From JAQCEJ01 sp040881995 (lineage in GTDB: Bacteria; Planctomycetota; Planctomycetia; Planctomycetales; Planctomycetaceae): a stretch of DNA of 56,051 nt. Shown piece by piece: positions 9,023-17,232 of the stretch. The notes beneath the pieces are model-generated. The model was not told the DNA's origin and ran no database searches. It was given only the letters and a program-made list of their open reading frames with translations. Within the stretch, counting starts at the first letter, position 1. The number at the start of each line of letters is the position of its first letter. The position numbers were made by a program, and so were the translations under genes. The stretch is taken from assembly GCA_040881995.1 (NCBI GenBank), contig JBBECD010000249.1:1-56051 (forward strand), read 5' to 3'.

Positions 9023-10351
9023 TCACGCCATCGCACGCAGCGAATCCTCCATCACACCCAGCACCGTATCGATCTCCCCCGGCGTGTGCATCAGCGAATA
9101 ACCATGATGGCAGGCGCCCCCGCCGTAGTCGTGGAAATACACGCCGCGTTTCGTCGTCTGGCGGCAGAACTCGATCATCACCTCCGGATCGTGACACAAG
9201 CTCTGCGTGTAGTTGATCACCGGTTCGCGCGTGCCGAAGATGATGCCGAACCGGCTGCCGTGCGATTGAAACCTCACGGGAATTGGACTGCGCCTGGCGA
9301 TCTGGTCGAGCCCCGTCATCAGTCGCTCGCCGAGCGCGTCGATCGTCTGCCAGAATTCGGCGGAGCGAATCTGTTCGAGGAATGTCAGCCCCCCCAAGAT
9401 CGACGGCAGCGGCGCGTTGAATGTTCCCGAGTGGGCGACGTCGCCGGCCGGTTTGAAACGGTCCATCAATTCGGCCTTGCCCGCGATCGCCGAGAGGGGC
9501 CAGCCCGCGCCGAGCGATTTGCCGATCGTGCAGATGTCGGGCGTGACGCCGTAAACTTCTTGCGCCCCGCCCGGCACCTTCTTCGCGAACGATTGAATCT
9601 CGTCGAAGAACAAAATCAAGTTGTGCTGCGTCGCCAGCTCGCGGGCTGTTTCGAGAAAGCCGGGGACCGGCAGAATGCAGCCGCGGTTGAAATCGATCGG
9701 CTCGATCAGCAGCGTCCCCGCTTCGTGCGCGTGTTTCTTGATTGCCGCTTCGAGAGCCTCGACGTCGTTGTATTCGACCGGAATGATCAACTCGGCGAGC
9801 GACTTCGGAATCCCCGCGCTCTCGCGATACGGCGGCTGCACGTGCATCTGATCGGCCGGAGGATGTCCGCCGATGAACGTAAATTCGTGATAGCCGTGAA
9901 AGTGGCCGAAGAAGCGGATGATCTTATCGCGGCCGCTCGCGGCTCGACACAACCGCAGCGCATGCAGGGTCGCCTCCGACCCCGCGTTGGTGAATCGCAC
10001 CCGCTCGGCACACGGCACGACTTCGCAAATCTGCTCGGCCAGCGCAATGTGATACGGCGTATCGAGACTGCATAACAGCCCGAGCTCCCACGACTTTTGC
10101 AGCACTTCCTGTTGCGACGGATGAGCATGCCCCAGCAGCGTCGCCCCGTGGCTCATCGACATATCGATGAATTCGCGTCCCTCGACGTCACGAAACCGCG
10201 ACCCCTTGGCCCAGCTCGCATACACCGGCTTCCCCCACGCCGCATTGAACCGCGTACTCGAACAGACCCCGCCGGGAATCGCATTTTTCCCACGCCGATA
10301 GAGGTCGTCGAGTTCGGTTTCGCTGAAAGGGTATTGATACGACGGCAACAC
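9023..10351 (-). CDS. class III aminotransferase, glutamate-1-semialdehyde aminomutase-like
   Basis: A 442-residue PLP enzyme of the class III aminotransferase family. The PLP lysine is K278 in ICTIGKSLGAGWPLSAIAG, the cofactor-contacting aspartate is D250 in LILFFDEIQSF, and TNAGSEATLHALRL near 121-134 and FHGYHEF near 151 are typical of the glutamate-1-semialdehyde 2,1-aminomutase branch. The branch includes many enzymes that act on secondary metabolites, so hemL itself is not claimed. ATG 10351 is used. It lies alone, convergent with the upstream DUF1501 gene, and separated from the next leftward gene by that gene's terminator. Confidence 0.85.
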   Translation of the reverse strand: MLPSYQYPFSETELDDLYRRGKNAIPGGVCSSTRFNAAWGKPVYASWAKGSRFRDVEGREFIDMSMSHGATLLGHAHPSQQEVLQKSWELGLLCSLDTPYHIALAEQICEVVPCAERVRFTNAGSEATLHALRLCRAASGRDKIIRFFGHFHGYHEFTFIGGHPPADQMHVQPPYRESAGIPKSLAELIIPVEYNDVEALEAAIKKHAHEAGTLLIEPIDFNRGCILPVPGFLETARELATQHNLILFFDEIQSFAKKVPGGAQEVYGVTPDICTIGKSLGAGWPLSAIAGKAELMDRFKPAGDVAHSGTFNAPLPSILGGLTFLEQIRSAEFWQTIDALGERLMTGLDQIARRSPIPVRFQSHGSRFGIIFGTREPVINYTQSLCHDPEVMIEFCRQTTKRGVYFHDYGGGACHHGYSLMHTPGEIDTVLGVMEDSLRAMA

Positions 10352-10470
10352 GGTTGTTGTCTCCTGATGATGAATGAGCTGCGCGGGATGAAACGATCAT
10401 CAGTGTATCGAACGCCAAAACCAATTGCATCGCCGGCACGAGGACGGAAAATCGATGGGCTGCTTCCATC

Positions 10471-10512
10471 AACAATAACAGCCAGCCCAACGGGAATTCG
10501 TCGGGCCGGCTG
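10471..10512 (-). terminator. Rho-independent terminator of the Gly/Tyr-rich gene
   Basis: On the minus strand, CAGCCGGCCC and GGGCTGGCTG form a 10-bp stem (one G-T pair) around a 14-base loop, followed by TTATTGTT. It lies about 50 bases after the stop of the small secreted protein gene at 10563-10871. A near-copy serves the paralogue (11083-11122). Confidence 0.7.
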
Positions 10513-10562
10513 CCATTTGACGTCGTGTTACGGCCAGGATCGGCTCGCACTCGGACGGCCGC

Positions 10563-10871
10563 TTACCAGTGCCGGTAGCGGTAACGATAAAAGCCGGGCC
10601 CCGAGCGATAATAGCCGCGGGAACGATAGACCGGCGCGGGTCGATAACTGTAGACGCGCGGGCTGTAATACACGGGGGGAGCATAGACCACGGGCGGTGC
10701 CGCATACGACGGATAATATCCGTACGAGGGACCGCCGTAGATCGACACGCCGTATCCCCGATAATACCCGGGATAACTTCCGTAGCTGAACCCGAACCCC
10801 TGCGCCTGAGCCGCGCCGGCACCGACGCCGACGACAACCGTGGCTAATGCGAGTGCATAAAACCGTGACAT
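10563..10871 (-). CDS. small secreted Gly/Tyr/Pro-rich protein
   Basis: A 102-residue protein with a clear signal peptide (MSRFYALALATVVVGVGAGAAQAQ, cleavage after AQA likely) followed by a mature chain dominated by G, Y, S and P in motifs such as SYGSYPGYYRGYG and APPVVYAPPVYY, ending YRYRYRHW. Low complexity and tyrosine enrichment suggest a structural, adhesive or wall/periplasm-associated protein; no enzyme motif is present. GGGAGA lies a few bases before the ATG. The paralogue at 11176-11499 shares the leader start (MSRF...AQA), the ribosome-binding site context, the terminal HW and the terminator, so the pair arose by duplication. Confidence 0.75.
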   Translation of the reverse strand: MSRFYALALATVVVGVGAGAAQAQGFGFSYGSYPGYYRGYGVSIYGGPSYGYYPSYAAPPVVYAPPVYYSPRVYSYRPAPVYRSRGYYRSGPGFYRYRYRHW

Positions 10872-11082
10872 GCTGAGTCTCCCTCATGAGAATCGAAATT
10901 GACTTCGGGGCGACCACCTTCGCCTGCACGCTGCAAGTTTTTGAGTGAGATGGCGTGTTACAGGGCTCTTATTTTAACCGCGCGCGGCTGCAAAAGGCGA
11001 GTGTAACAGCTACCGAATTTTCTGTTGGCGGCTCCTTCACCCGATTGGGCGGTCTCCTGGGGAAACTCTCGAACCCTCACTA

Positions 11083-11122
11083 CGAAAAACAGCCGGTCAA
11101 ACGGAGTTCGTCGGGCCGGCTG
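11083..11122 (-). terminator. Rho-independent terminator of the His/Gly-rich gene
   Basis: On the minus strand a hairpin with arms CAGCCGG and CCGGCTG (11090-11122) is followed by TTTTTCG, a canonical terminator tail. It is about 55 bases after the stop of the gene at 11176-11499 and closely resembles the terminator at 10471-10512. Confidence 0.7.
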
Positions 11123-11175
11123 TCGGTTTTGTCTCGTCGCCAAACGGCAAAGACCATTGAGGCGAACATCTCATG

Positions 11176-11499
11176 TTACCAGTGCCAGTGGCCGGTATCG
11201 TGATAGTCGTAATGGCCAGGCTGGATATGAAAATGGTTGCGATGCCGGTAGATGGTCGTGGGATGGTAATCGTAGTGTCCGGTGTCGTGATAGTAGCGCG
11301 GCGTGTACCGGAACTGGCGATACGGCGAGTAATGATTGTGACCGCGGTATCCCTGTCCGCCGTGGTATCCTCCGCCATGATGGCCATGGCCCCCGCCGTG
11401 ACGTCCATGCCCGCCGAAGCCATTCCCGGCCTGAGCGGCGGTAGTTCCGAGGGCGACTGCGACAACACCGGCCAGTGCGATTTTCAGGAATCGTGACAT
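11176..11499 (-). CDS. small secreted His/Gly-rich protein
   Basis: A 107-residue protein starting at ATG 11499, with GGGAGA just upstream. A signal peptide (MSRFLKIALAGVVAVALG, then TTAAQA) precedes a mature chain extremely rich in His, Gly and Tyr: GGHGRHGGGHGHHGGGYHGG, then HDTGHYDYHP and a terminal HWHW. About a quarter of the mature residues are histidine, which suggests metal binding (for example Zn, Cu or Ni) outside the cytoplasm; this is an inference from composition. A longer frame reaches 11541 but the signal peptide fixes the start. It is paralogous to the neighbour at 10563-10871. Confidence 0.75.
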   Translation of the reverse strand: MSRFLKIALAGVVAVALGTTAAQAGNGFGGHGRHGGGHGHHGGGYHGGQGYRGHNHYSPYRQFRYTPRYYHDTGHYDYHPTTIYRHRNHFHIQPGHYDYHDTGHWHW

Positions 11500-11683
11500 G
11501 TTGAATCTCCCTTTCAAGTCGTGAGTAGAGGGGACGAACACCTCGTCGCCCGACGGAAGATGACAAATGCACGCCCCGTGCCAACCGGCGAAAACTGCGG
11601 ATTAAAGCGGTTTTGAGGGAAAATGGGAAGAATTCAAAGCACGCCGCGTCGCGATGACGAGACAACGTGTTGTCGAAATGACG

Positions 11684-12095
11684 TCACTTCGGGGAGGAGG
11701 GTCGCTTCGCACGGGGCGACGTGCGGTGCGACTTAGACGTTTTCGATCGGCTGATCTCTTTGGTTTCGCCGACGTGCTGCACGGCGTTAGCGAGTTGCTC
11801 CGCGACCCACGCGTTCAAACTCTTGCCCGAACGCATCGCGGCCGCATTAACCTGACAATGCAAATCGGGCGGAATTCGCGTGACGAACTGTCCGGAAAAC
11901 GGCTTGTCCGGCATCTCCCCCCGCGACTTGCAGAATGCGAGATAATCGTCGATCGATTCGCGAAACGCCTTCCGCAATTCGGCAACGCTCTTTCCCTGAA
12001 AGGTAATCACGTCGCGGGTATTAATCACCTCGCCGTGAAATAGCCCGGCTTCGTCGTCGAATTCGACTTTGGGCGATGTAGCCTTTGAATTCCAT
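11684..12095 (-). pseudogene. HicB-family antitoxin with an N-terminal frameshift
   Basis: The chain KVEFDDEAGLFHGEVINTRD, then VITFQGKSVAELRKAFRESI, DDYLAFC and PDKPFSGQFVTRIPPDLH is a HicB-type antitoxin (partial RNase H-like fold plus ribbon-helix-helix end). The proper start is probably ATG 12095 reading MEFKGYIA, the usual HicB opening; one extra base in the GGG run at 12071-12073 (CCC on the coding strand) shifts it out of frame with the rest. The downstream frame can only be reached from a GTG at 12121 that gives an atypical amino end. No HicA gene lies upstream; a dispersed repeat occupies that place. A sequencing error could mimic the shift. Confidence 0.7.
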
Positions 12096-12105
12096 GAGAC
12101 GGCTC

Positions 12106-12330
12106 TGTTATTGAGTCTCACATTAGTATTGTCACAAAATCAGGTTTGGCGATGTCTACATTTGTGGGTTCAACAACTCGCGCATCAAACGATTGATGGC
12201 GTCTCTTCAGCCCCAAAGGGGCGGCCATTCTCCCAGCCAGGTCCGCAGGGCCTGAGCGGCGGGGTTTACCCCCGCCGTCTGCTTCGACTCGCTGGTTAAA
12301 GACGGCGGGGATAAACCCCGCCGTGTGACG
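12106..12330. repeat. dispersed repeat family A, copy 1, plus GC-rich hairpins
   Basis: Shares ordered blocks with 39909-40000: TGAGTCTCA (12112), TGTCACAA (12130, the same 18-base spacing in both copies), CGATTGATG (12190), CCAAAGGG and AGCCAGG (12235). Copy 1 has about 48 extra bases between the second and third blocks. It continues into two hairpins, 12256-12279 and 12301-12324 (GGCGGGGTTTACCCCCGCC type), which are also complementary to each other. Non-coding. Confidence 0.7.
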
Positions 12331-12361
12331 AAGACAAGGCCCGCCGCGTCAAGCCGGCTCA

Positions 12362-12616
12362 TCACTCCTCCATCGCGTCGAACAGCGTCTTCCCTTTCTT
12401 CGTCTTCTTCGTTTCGCGTTTTGCCTGTTTGAAGTTCAAGTTCTTGACATGGTCGGGATGCTCGGCCCGCTGGTGTCCCGACAGCAGCCCTTCGACCGTC
12501 AGCAGTTGCACGCGAGGATACTTCTTGTCCGCCGGATGCCACCGCTTCGCCAGCACTCTTCGTTTTTTGTCGTGACGAATCGGCATCTGACCTATCGCTT
12601 CGGGGATGGGCGAATC
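12362..12616 (-). pseudogene. C-terminal remnant of a DNA methyltransferase
   Basis: The last ~85 codons of a minus-strand frame read like the carboxyl end of a site-specific (type III-like) DNA methyltransferase: KKYPRVQLLTVEGLLSGHQR, then AEHPDHVKNLNFKQAKRE and a lysine-rich tail. None of the catalytic motifs (DPPY, FxGxG) are present, and the frame upstream runs into the end of the HELGH/TPR gene with no plausible start. I infer a decayed gene whose front was lost. Family assignment rests on memory of the LLTVEGLLSG-type tail and is moderate. Confidence 0.45.
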
Positions 12617-12786
12617 CTCTCCATGCAAGAAGGCAAAAGACACACTGGCTGGGGGCAGCGGCACCCGAAAAATCCACGAGAGTAGGATGTCGGTTCGACC
12701 GTGGCGCCCGGCGCGAAGGAGAAGGCGTGAGAACAATTCCATCCCGATGCCGGCAAGTCCATGTCTATCTTTTCGACGTTGACGTG

Positions 12787-14277
12787 TCATGAATTGAACA
12801 ATGGCATTGCAGCAAGCCAAGATTCTCGTACCGTCAAGTCGTTCAGACTTGGCTCGCGACAAATGGCTTTAATGAGGTCATTTTCCGCGCGTTTTGACTT
12901 ACCCAGTGCTTTGTAGATTTCGCTTCGAACTAAGTAATATCTGGCCCACCGGCCATCGTACCGGAGCGATAAATTGAGACATCGCTTTGCTCGGCGATAT
13001 TCTTTGAGCCCGAAATACGCCAATCCCAGAAGCAAGTGAGTTGACGAATCGCGAACGTTAAGTCGTCCCATGCCATGTATATCTTGTATCGCCTCAAAAT
13101 ATCGTTTCAACCACAGATTCGCATCTGCTCGACCGAGACGCGCGTCATTGTTAGCAGGGTGAAGTCTAATCGATTGAGCGAAATCTTCGGCGGCCTGTAC
13201 GTATTGTTTCAACTGCGAGCGCGCTTGAGCCTGGCACAACCACGCTTCCCAATCACAAGGATTTTTTTGAAGGGACTTTGAAAACGCTTCGATAGCTAGC
13301 TCGAATTCACCGTCGGTCGCATGCATCGAGCCTTGCGTGAAATATTCGTCCGCGTTGCCCCCTGCGGCGTATGCCGATTCCTCGTCGCTACCGTCAACCT
13401 GATCGTCGTTGTCCCAGTTATCGTCTTCGACAGCATCATTTTCGTGCTCATTGTTTAAATGCGGAGAGTTTGTGGGATTGTTGCGTGGTTCAATATCGTC
13501 CGCTTGGGCGTCGGCCGACTGCGCTGGAGTCATAGCAGGATCGCTTGGCGGTATGCTTCCTGCTATAAGATGCTTTAACTCCATCCTCATCAATGCTTGT
13601 ATGTCCTTCCGCAAAAATCGGACCCATGTTGGTTTGCGTTCACCGCGAAAATACGCGTAACGCGCCAGCGCGTACGCATATTCTGCCATCGATAAATATC
13701 CTTGCTTGGACGCACGCCAACCCCATAAGTTTCCCGTACTCCACGTGACCTCCCGAATGGCCTCATTTGCATTAAAGATTCCGAGGCCGAAAAAAACAGT
13801 AAAGAGATCAGTCAACGGCTCGTGATCGAGATCAGACTTGTCGCACCGGCCATCGGCCAAAAGGTGAACGTGACCTAATTCGTGAGACAACGTGGCAATC
13901 ACCGATTGTGGTTCCGGGAGCCGAGATTGCTCCAGCCAAATGGTGATCTTCCCGCCCTCTTCCTCATACGCGCCTAATGCGTAATCGCGGTTCAAACACG
14001 GATTGAATGAAACTTCGTCAGCGAAAGCACTTTTATAAAGCTGGAATTCGAGTCGTTCCCGGTCCACATCCAAATAGCCGCAAAGCCGATCAAGAATCGT
14101 CAATGCGCCCTCTTCAGTCGCGGCATAAGCTTCGGGAAAGAATTCATCGGTGGGCGTGACGACCTGTCGACGAAGCCGATCGTCACCAAATTCATTGAGC
14201 AGCCAGTCGAACCGCTCGTCGGTCCAACGTCGCTGCTCGGCAGTTAAGGGTGACTTTATTTCAAACCATCCGAACAT
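12787..14277 (-). CDS. HELGH putative metallopeptidase with TPR repeats
   Basis: A 496-residue cytoplasmic protein starting at ATG 14277 (GAGGTG 8 bases upstream; the frame opens earlier at 14334). Residues about 1-230 contain IATLSHELGHVHLLADG (HELGH at 132-136), a zinc-peptidase signature, with DHEPLTDLFTVFFGLG further on as a possible third ligand region. Residues about 245-310 are an acidic, low-complexity linker. Residues about 320-480 hold tetratricopeptide repeats (AIEAFSKSLQKNPCDWEAWL; QAAEDFAQSIRLHPANNDAR). It sits directly beside a type II restriction-modification system and a methyltransferase remnant, so a defence role is possible but unproven. GC is lower than in the surrounding housekeeping-like genes. 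Confidence 0.7.
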   Translation of the reverse strand: MFGWFEIKSPLTAEQRRWTDERFDWLLNEFGDDRLRRQVVTPTDEFFPEAYAATEEGALTILDRLCGYLDVDRERLEFQLYKSAFADEVSFNPCLNRDYALGAYEEEGGKITIWLEQSRLPEPQSVIATLSHELGHVHLLADGRCDKSDLDHEPLTDLFTVFFGLGIFNANEAIREVTWSTGNLWGWRASKQGYLSMAEYAYALARYAYFRGERKPTWVRFLRKDIQALMRMELKHLIAGSIPPSDPAMTPAQSADAQADDIEPRNNPTNSPHLNNEHENDAVEDDNWDNDDQVDGSDEESAYAAGGNADEYFTQGSMHATDGEFELAIEAFSKSLQKNPCDWEAWLCQAQARSQLKQYVQAAEDFAQSIRLHPANNDARLGRADANLWLKRYFEAIQDIHGMGRLNVRDSSTHLLLGLAYFGLKEYRRAKRCLNLSLRYDGRWARYYLVRSEIYKALGKSKRAENDLIKAICREPSLNDLTVRESWLAAMPLFNS

Positions 14278-14407
14278 GGCATTCGCACCTCGCGTTGACT
14301 TGTGCTGAGGCACATCGTCATACGATCGATCCAAGCAATAATGACGACGTTAAAACGGTGCATGGCAAAAATCGTTGACGCGCGGGTGAAATGTTCCTGC
14401 GTTCGAA

Positions 14408-14857
14408 TCAATCGCTGTGAAGACGATTCTTCTCGTTCGAACACTTTTCCAAAAGCGATTTCACGCGAATTACGACATTCACTGAATCCCGCTCAATCTC
14501 GTGACCCCAGATCCGCAACACGCTCCACCCGTTTCGTCTCAACCAGCGGAAATTTCTTTGGTCTCGTTGCCTGTTCCGCTCAATTTTCTCCCGCCAGTAC
14601 GTCGAGAGTTTTTCCTTCCATTGGGGAAATCGCCAACCATGCCAGAAGTCCCCATCCACGAATACAACCAGTTTAGCATGCACAAATACGAAATCGGGCT
14701 TCCCCGGCAGCGTTGTCACGTTTCGCCGGTATTTCCACCCTTGCGACCGGAATGCCAAGTTCACGGCCTGTTCAAGTGACGTATTTCGTCCTTTCACGGC
14801 CTGCATGGCTCGCCGTCGCTGCGCCGGTGTGAGGTTGTCCGCCATATCAGTTTGCAT
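14408..14857 (-). CDS. vsr: very short patch repair endonuclease Vsr
   Basis: A 149-residue Vsr endonuclease: it nicks DNA at T:G mismatches produced when 5-methylcytosine deaminates, allowing repair at the methylase site. Recognised by MADNLTPAQRRRAMQAVKGRN, then PGKPDFVF (active-site Asp), VVFVDGDFWHGW (His) and the C-terminal NGWSVLRIWGHEIERD. The ATG at 14857 overlaps the end of the methyltransferase gene; ATG 14845, one base after that stop, gives the usual Vsr opening (MADNL) and is as likely. Coupling to the methyltransferase gene matches the functional pairing of Dcm and Vsr. Confidence 0.92.
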   Translation of the reverse strand: MQTDMADNLTPAQRRRAMQAVKGRNTSLEQAVNLAFRSQGWKYRRNVTTLPGKPDFVFVHAKLVVFVDGDFWHGWRFPQWKEKLSTYWREKIERNRQRDQRNFRWLRRNGWSVLRIWGHEIERDSVNVVIRVKSLLEKCSNEKNRLHSD

Positions 14858-16085
14858 TCACCAGAACGTGTGTTTCAAAAAGCGGGGTCAGCACATTCTG
14901 GTCGATCCACCGAATTACTGGGACGCATACGGCGTCGCCGAACCCGTATAGATTTTGAATCGTATTCTCGACGAGCGGGAAGTCGTCCGCTCCCTGCAGT
15001 TTGGCGTATTCACGCGGCGACATCCATCGTATTCGTAGTTTGCCGTCGTCGATTGCGATGACGATCTGACGAGCGCTTCCCCCCTTCGGCGTTCGCAGGC
15101 AACCGGCAAGTCCATCGAACCGGATCTCTGCTCGCGTCTTACCGTACCGCTTCCGCCTGAAAATCGTTCCCGTGAACTTCCCCTTCGATGCCAGCATGTC
15201 GTCAACGATCTTACGATGACGGTCGCTCATCATATCGTGGTGTTTCGTCACCTTCGCTTCGTCCCACCATTCCTGATCGTCACCCAGATCAATGATTTCC
15301 TTCACGTCCATTCTCGAAACCTTTGGCGGCTTGAGTTTCAATGCGGCCCAACCCGTTGGCAATTGAATTCGCTCCATTAATTCGATGAGATTCAAGGGAC
15401 GAATTGTTTTTCCGCCGTGATCGATTTGTCGCGACCAATCCCCGCAGAACCAGTCGTTCTCCGTTTTGCGCGCCACAAGCGGCGATTGAACCGATTCATG
15501 CATCCCTATGACAAAGACTCGGGGCCGGCTTTGCGGAACAAAATATTTCGCATCCAGAGTGAAGGCGTCCATCCAATACCCTAAATCCGCCAGGGCTCGC
15601 ACTGCCGACTCGAAGTCTCGGCCTTTTTGGGATGTGATAAAGCCAACCACATTTTCCAGCAGCACAATTTTCGGTCGGCGATCACCCAGCGCTTCCAGCA
15701 CCTGAGCGAATCCAAAGAATGTCGACGAATGTACGCCCTCGAACCCCTTCCAATGGCCGGCTAACGACAGGTCGATGCAAGGAAAGGAGGCCGTTGCCAA
15801 AAAGGGCGAATCGGTGAACTTGGACAGCACGTCGCTCAAATTCCACACATCCGCCAAATGGAAGTGTTCTTCGGCTCCAAACCGCTTACTGTAGAGTTCT
15901 TGTTTTTTGGGGTCGATGTCATTTGCGTAAACGCACGACCAACCCGAATCCGACAAGCCCTCACGCACCAGCCCAATTCCAGCGAAGAACTCACAAAAAG
16001 ACTTGTCGAAGGTTCGTGCAGCGATCTGGCCCTTTCGTATTTCAATCAATTTCGTTTCGAGCTTTTGCTTCGGCACTGTGCTCAC
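14847..16085 (-). CDS. DNA (cytosine-5-)-methyltransferase of a type II R-M system
   Basis: A 412-residue C5-methyltransferase. Motifs in order: FAGIGLVREGL (motif I, 34-44), SFPCIDLSLAG (motif IV, catalytic Cys103), LLENVVGF (motif VI, 142-149), PQSRPRVFVIG (motif VIII, 184-194), a variable region with the probable target-recognition domain (about 220-330), and NLYGFGDAVCVPVI (motif X) near the end. It protects host sites from the nuclease encoded divergently. The start used is GTG 16085. The gene is followed by overlapping vsr and faces the XRE control gene across a 60-base intergenic region. Confidence 0.92.
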   Translation of the reverse strand: MSTVPKQKLETKLIEIRKGQIAARTFDKSFCEFFAGIGLVREGLSDSGWSCVYANDIDPKKQELYSKRFGAEEHFHLADVWNLSDVLSKFTDSPFLATASFPCIDLSLAGHWKGFEGVHSSTFFGFAQVLEALGDRRPKIVLLENVVGFITSQKGRDFESAVRALADLGYWMDAFTLDAKYFVPQSRPRVFVIGMHESVQSPLVARKTENDWFCGDWSRQIDHGGKTIRPLNLIELMERIQLPTGWAALKLKPPKVSRMDVKEIIDLGDDQEWWDEAKVTKHHDMMSDRHRKIVDDMLASKGKFTGTIFRRKRYGKTRAEIRFDGLAGCLRTPKGGSARQIVIAIDDGKLRIRWMSPREYAKLQGADDFPLVENTIQNLYGFGDAVCVPVIRWIDQNVLTPLFETHVLVNAN

Positions 16086-16145
16086 CTATTTTCAGGTACG
16101 TAAAACCCGTGGACCCAGAGTCCTCTTTACTCGAAGTTATTCGAA
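16086..16145. promoter_or_regulatory. divergent control region of the R-M system
   Basis: Sixty bases separate the methyltransferase and control-protein genes. They contain GGAC-CCAGA-GTCC (16111-16123) and TCGAA-GTTAT-TCGA-type symmetry (16131-16145), both possible control-protein boxes. C-protein operators in other R-M systems are paired short dyads of this kind; assignment here is inference. Confidence 0.35.
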
Positions 16146-16373
16146 ATGGACAAGACCCAAGTGAAACTTTTTTTCGGCGCTCGTCTACGAGAGCTGCGCA
16201 AGAGTCGCGGCTGGAGCCAAGAAGATTTTGCACTTCGTGCGGCCCTCGATCGCAGTTATATCGGCGGCGTTGAACGTGGAGAACGGAACATAAGCCTTGA
16301 GAACATCTGCTTGATCGCCACAGCACTCGAGATATCACCATCCACTCTTTTTGAAGGATGGTCCGAATCGTGA
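16146..16373 (+). CDS. XRE-family control (C) protein
   Basis: A 75-residue helix-turn-helix protein (LRELRKSRGWSQEDFALRAA, then LDRSYIGGVERGERNISLEN), about the size of restriction-modification controller proteins. Such C proteins activate their own gene and the nuclease gene and delay restriction until the methyltransferase has protected the genome. Position fits: it is divergent from the methyltransferase and directly upstream of the putative nuclease gene. ATG 16146 is used. Confidence 0.85.
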   Translation: MDKTQVKLFFGARLRELRKSRGWSQEDFALRAALDRSYIGGVERGERNISLENICLIATALEISPSTLFEGWSES

Positions 16374-16389
16374 ATGCCGGAACTTTATT

Positions 16390-17148
16390 ATGCCAAATAC
16401 GACGCTGGATGTCATCAACCGCCAAATTGACAAGGCGAAGGTCGATCTCCAGCAGTACAGCCCCAAAGAAATGGGTTGGCATAGTAGAGCAAAAACCGCC
16501 GCGGCGTTTTTCGTCCCCTGGCTTGAAGCGAATGCTCCAACCGTTAAGACATATGTCGAAGGCGTCTTGAATGCTCCGGTTCAACTCCGGCAGATGTGGA
16601 ACAAGATTTCCCCACATGTGAACCTGCCAAAAGAGAAAATTGAGGCATTTAATCGCCAACTCGCTCTCGACGACGTCCTCAGAGAGTCAGTCACGGGCGA
16701 GACGGTCAGCAAAGTCATTACCCGATTCCTGCTCGACCATAACCCTGAACTCCGAGCCAATGGTCGTAGCGATTACCCTGACATCTACATGGCGTCGGCC
16801 GATTATTCCGCTGTTCCCGTCTTTCGTCGGATGCGTCCGAGCGAGCAAGAAGAGTACGGTGCCGCGCTCAAGGGAAGTGAACGCCGCCCGGTCCGGGTTC
16901 CTGACGGTTTGGAGATAAAGACTTGCCGCGATCAGATCCGCGTCGACTGCCATCATCCGCATGTCGGTCTGCATTTCGCTCTCGTGTTTTCGGAAACAAA
17001 TCGACTTTTCACGGTCACTGATCTGCGTATTGCCTTTCTTCGTTTTTCCGATTACCGCGAAGCGGGGCGGAATACGACCGCCACAACCGTTAAGTTTTCG
17101 TTCAACGGCGACCAATTTGTCACTTTGCTTTCTGAGTCGTTGCCATAA
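16390..17148 (+). CDS. putative type II restriction endonuclease (PD-(D/E)XK-like)
   Basis: About 252 residues, unrecognised as a named enzyme. A PD-(D/E)XK-type arrangement is visible: YPDIYM with Asp at about 131, then DGLEIKTCR with Glu175 and Lys177, with a following beta-rich stretch (VGLHFALVFSE). The position immediately after the control gene and opposite the methyltransferase/vsr pair fits the R gene of a C-R-M-V system. The frame opens at 16351 inside the control gene; ATG 16390 with GGA 8 bases upstream is preferred. Recognition sequence unknown. Confidence 0.65.
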   Translation: MPNTTLDVINRQIDKAKVDLQQYSPKEMGWHSRAKTAAAFFVPWLEANAPTVKTYVEGVLNAPVQLRQMWNKISPHVNLPKEKIEAFNRQLALDDVLRESVTGETVSKVITRFLLDHNPELRANGRSDYPDIYMASADYSAVPVFRRMRPSEQEEYGAALKGSERRPVRVPDGLEIKTCRDQIRVDCHHPHVGLHFALVFSETNRLFTVTDLRIAFLRFSDYREAGRNTTATTVKFSFNGDQFVTLLSESLP

Positions 17149-17232
17149 TCGTTCGCTTTTCATCGCCCCATTTCCGAGGACGAGGCACGTCAATCCGTTC
17201 TGCCCCGCGATTCTGGCGATGCGCTTCTCGCA

